Below, in pieces: positions 62,790 to 64,000 of a DNA stretch of 64,000 bases (the stretch's first letter is position 1; every line of letters begins with the position of its first letter). The stretch is from positions 2,046,001 to 2,110,000 of the forward strand of contig NZ_CP115669.1 in assembly GCF_029203285.1 (NCBI RefSeq). Direction: 5' to 3'. The position numbers were made by a program, and so were the translations under genes. The notes beneath the pieces are model-generated. The model saw only the letters and a program-made list of their open reading frames with translations. It ran no database searches and was not told the DNA's origin. Source of the stretch: Pseudomonas sp. PSE14 (lineage in GTDB: Bacteria > Pseudomonadota > Gammaproteobacteria > Pseudomonadales > Pseudomonadaceae).

Positions 62790-62830
62790 TGACTTTTGAG
62801 TCAATAAAAATTCTGTCCAAATGGTCAGAA
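62790..62830. promoter_or_regulatory. Two palindromes upstream of xdhA
   Basis: TGACTTTTGAGTCA (62790-62803, 5-bp arms) and TTCTGTCCAAATGGTCAGAA (62811-62830, one mismatch in 8-bp arms), 60-100 bases before the xdhA start. Possible operators; different from the TTGTATACAA sites. Confidence 0.5.
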
Positions 62831-62874
62831 AATTTTTCCGCAGCTGATAAGCGGTGCGAGCGAGGCTGCTTTTT

Positions 62875-62988
62875 GTAGGAGCGAACTTGCTCGCGAACCG
62901 CTGAAATCAGCGGCCTGCACCGTGCCAGTAGGGTGTGTTGTTGGCTCTTCTGAGGGGCGAAGAGCTTCGCGAGCAAGCTCGCTCCTAC
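62875..62988. repeat. REP pair
   Basis: GTAGGAGCGAACTTGCTCGC at 62875 and inverted partner TTCGCGAGCAAGCTCGCTCC at 62966-62988. Confidence 0.85.
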
Positions 62989-63002
62989 AGGGGCGGCAGA
63001 AA

Positions 63003-63038
63003 GAAAAAAGGCGGCAAGCCGGGGTAGGGCTTGCCGCC
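63003..63038 (-). terminator. Terminator of alkB
   Basis: 11-bp stem GGCGGCAAGCC / GGCTTGCCGCC, loop of 7; on - followed by T6. Confidence 0.9.
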
Positions 63039-63056
63039 AAGGCGTGGAACGCGGGG

Positions 63057-64000
63057 TCAGGCTTGCTGGGAAGCGCTCAGCTGGTATTCCTCGCCAGCGT
63101 AATAAGCCCGCACCCGCGGATTCATCACGGCGCGCCAGAGCGGCGGGAACAGGGCGAGGACGATCATCCCGGCATAGCCATTGGGCAACTGCGGGCTTTC
63201 GTCGAAGTGTCGCAGCACTTGGTAGCGCCGTTTGGCGTTGGCGTGGTGGTCGGAATGCCGCTGCAGATGGAAGAGGAACAGGTTGGTCAGCAGGAAATTG
63301 CTGTTCCAGGAGTGCTCGTGGGTGGTTCGCTCGTAGCGCCCGCTATCCAGTCGGCGGCGGTGCAGACCGTAATGCTCGACGTAGTTGACGATCTCCAGCA
63401 GGGTGAAGGCCATCACCGACTGGCCGATGAAATAGATCGCGCCGATCCAGCCGAAGGCGACGCTGAAGCCGGCCAGGAACAGCGCGCTGATCACGTACCA
63501 CCCGATCAGCTCGTTGCGCCAGTGCAGCGCCGGCAGCCCCTTGCGCTTCAGACGCTCGCTCTCCAGCTTCCAGGCGTTGAGGAAGTTGTGCTTGTAGGCG
63601 TGGGGCAGGAAGGCATACAGGCTCTGGCCGTAGCGCGATGACGAGGCGTCTTCCGGCGTGGAGACATGCACGTGATGCCCGCGCACATGCTCGACCTTGA
63701 AGCCCGCGTAGCACACCGCTGCCAGCAGCAGGCCGCCGGCGTTCTGCTCAAGCTCCGGGTCCTTGTGGATCAGCTCATGGGACACGGTGATGCCGATGGC
63801 GCCCATCACGGTGCCCACCGAGAGAACCCAGCCCAACTGGCCGACCCAGTTCCAGGCGTCATAGGTGGCCAGCACCCAGCCGCCGTAGATCAGCATGCCC
63901 AGCAGCAGCGGCACCGTCGCCAGGCTGAGGAAACGGTAGTAGCCCTCGCGCTCCATGGGCGGCACGTCGTCGATCTCGTCCGGGTTGGCCGGATCGCGGC
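63057..64000 (-). CDS. alkB: Alkane 1-monooxygenase AlkB (5' end outside window)
   Basis: At least 314 aa; the frame stays open to the window edge (DPANPDEIDDV precedes the first possible internal start), so the N-terminus is outside. Integral-membrane diiron hydroxylase: His boxes HELIHK, EHVRGHHVHVSTPEDASS, LQRHSDHHAN and NYVEHYGL, with several membrane helices. Hydroxylates the end of medium-chain alkanes with rubredoxin. Followed by its own terminator; next to xdhA as in P. aeruginosa (from memory). Confidence 0.95.
   Translation of the reverse strand, partial: RDPANPDEIDDVPPMEREGYYRFLSLATVPLLLGMLIYGGWVLATYDAWNWVGQLGWVLSVGTVMGAIGITVSHELIHKDPELEQNAGGLLLAAVCYAGFKVEHVRGHHVHVSTPEDASSSRYGQSLYAFLPHAYKHNFLNAWKLESERLKRKGLPALHWRNELIGWYVISALFLAGFSVAFGWIGAIYFIGQSVMAFTLLEIVNYVEHYGLHRRRLDSGRYERTTHEHSWNSNFLLTNLFLFHLQRHSDHHANAKRRYQVLRHFDESPQLPNGYAGMIVLALFPPLWRAVMNPRVRAYYAGEEYQLSASQQA

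Overview
The window looks like a chromosomal segment of a high-GC Pseudomonas close to the P. aeruginosa / P. nitroreducens / P. citronellolis group. From memory of PAO1, the order fadE - transglutaminase-like - GST - ABC pair - copRS - ptrA/cupredoxin - queF - DUF4404 - PhnZ-like/PhnX-like/GntR - vacJ - RR/STAS pair - tal - dusA matches PA2816-PA2795. The purine block (urate genes, GntR, guaD, xdhCBA, alkB) matches PA1513-PA1525. The intergenic repeats (GTAGGAGCGAGCTTGCTCGCG type) are the usual Pseudomonas REP kind. I saw no rRNA, tRNA, CRISPR array, transposase or phage gene.

Layout. (1) 1-18430: a type I secretion locus. ABC exporter (5' end outside the window), membrane-fusion protein and TolC-type outer-membrane protein lie on +. 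They are followed by a LuxR-type regulator whose receiver domain lacks its phosphorylation residues, then by two giant paralogous repeat proteins (2094 and 2140 aa) on -. The two giant genes share upstream elements at the same distance from their start codons and the same terminator hairpin. (2) 18710-30127: small hypothetical genes, the acyl-CoA dehydrogenase FadE, a transglutaminase-like protein, a GST, a YadGH-like ABC exporter, the copper-responsive CopRS with its ptrA-like and cupredoxin targets, and queF. (3) 30210-32700: DUF4404, then a PhnZ-like HD protein and an inactive-looking PhnX-like HAD protein, divergent from a GntR/UTRA regulator. (4) 32872-39285: mlaA, a response regulator/PP2C phosphatase with its STAS partner, tal, dusA and an unusual chemoreceptor. 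(5) 39593-62727: purine catabolism. It holds a urate/xanthine permease, puuD, allA, uraD, puuE, uraH, a guanine/hypoxanthine permease, a GntR/FCD regulator, guaD, xdhC, xdhB and xdhA. An EmrAB/OprM-like efflux operon with LysR and a universal stress protein sit inside this block. (6) The 5'-truncated alkB closes the window.

How the parts work together. Guanine goes through GuaD and XdhAB (matured by XdhC) to urate. PuuD, UraH and UraD then make allantoin, PuuE makes allantoate, and AllA cleaves ureidoglycolate. The allantoicase step is not encoded here; the uraD-allA junction holds only a short palindrome. A TTGTATACAA palindrome, the kind of site bound by GntR/FCD proteins, recurs before puuE, uraH, the urate permease, the guanine permease and the GntR gene itself, which suggests one local regulon.

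The most unusual items are a 597-aa REC-HTH-PAS-histidine-kinase single-chain protein in the urate locus, with Glu at the receiver phospho-Asp and Ser at the kinase phospho-His; the secretion locus with its pseudo-receiver regulator and twin cysteine-free giants; and a ptrA-like gene broken by one base in a G6 tract.
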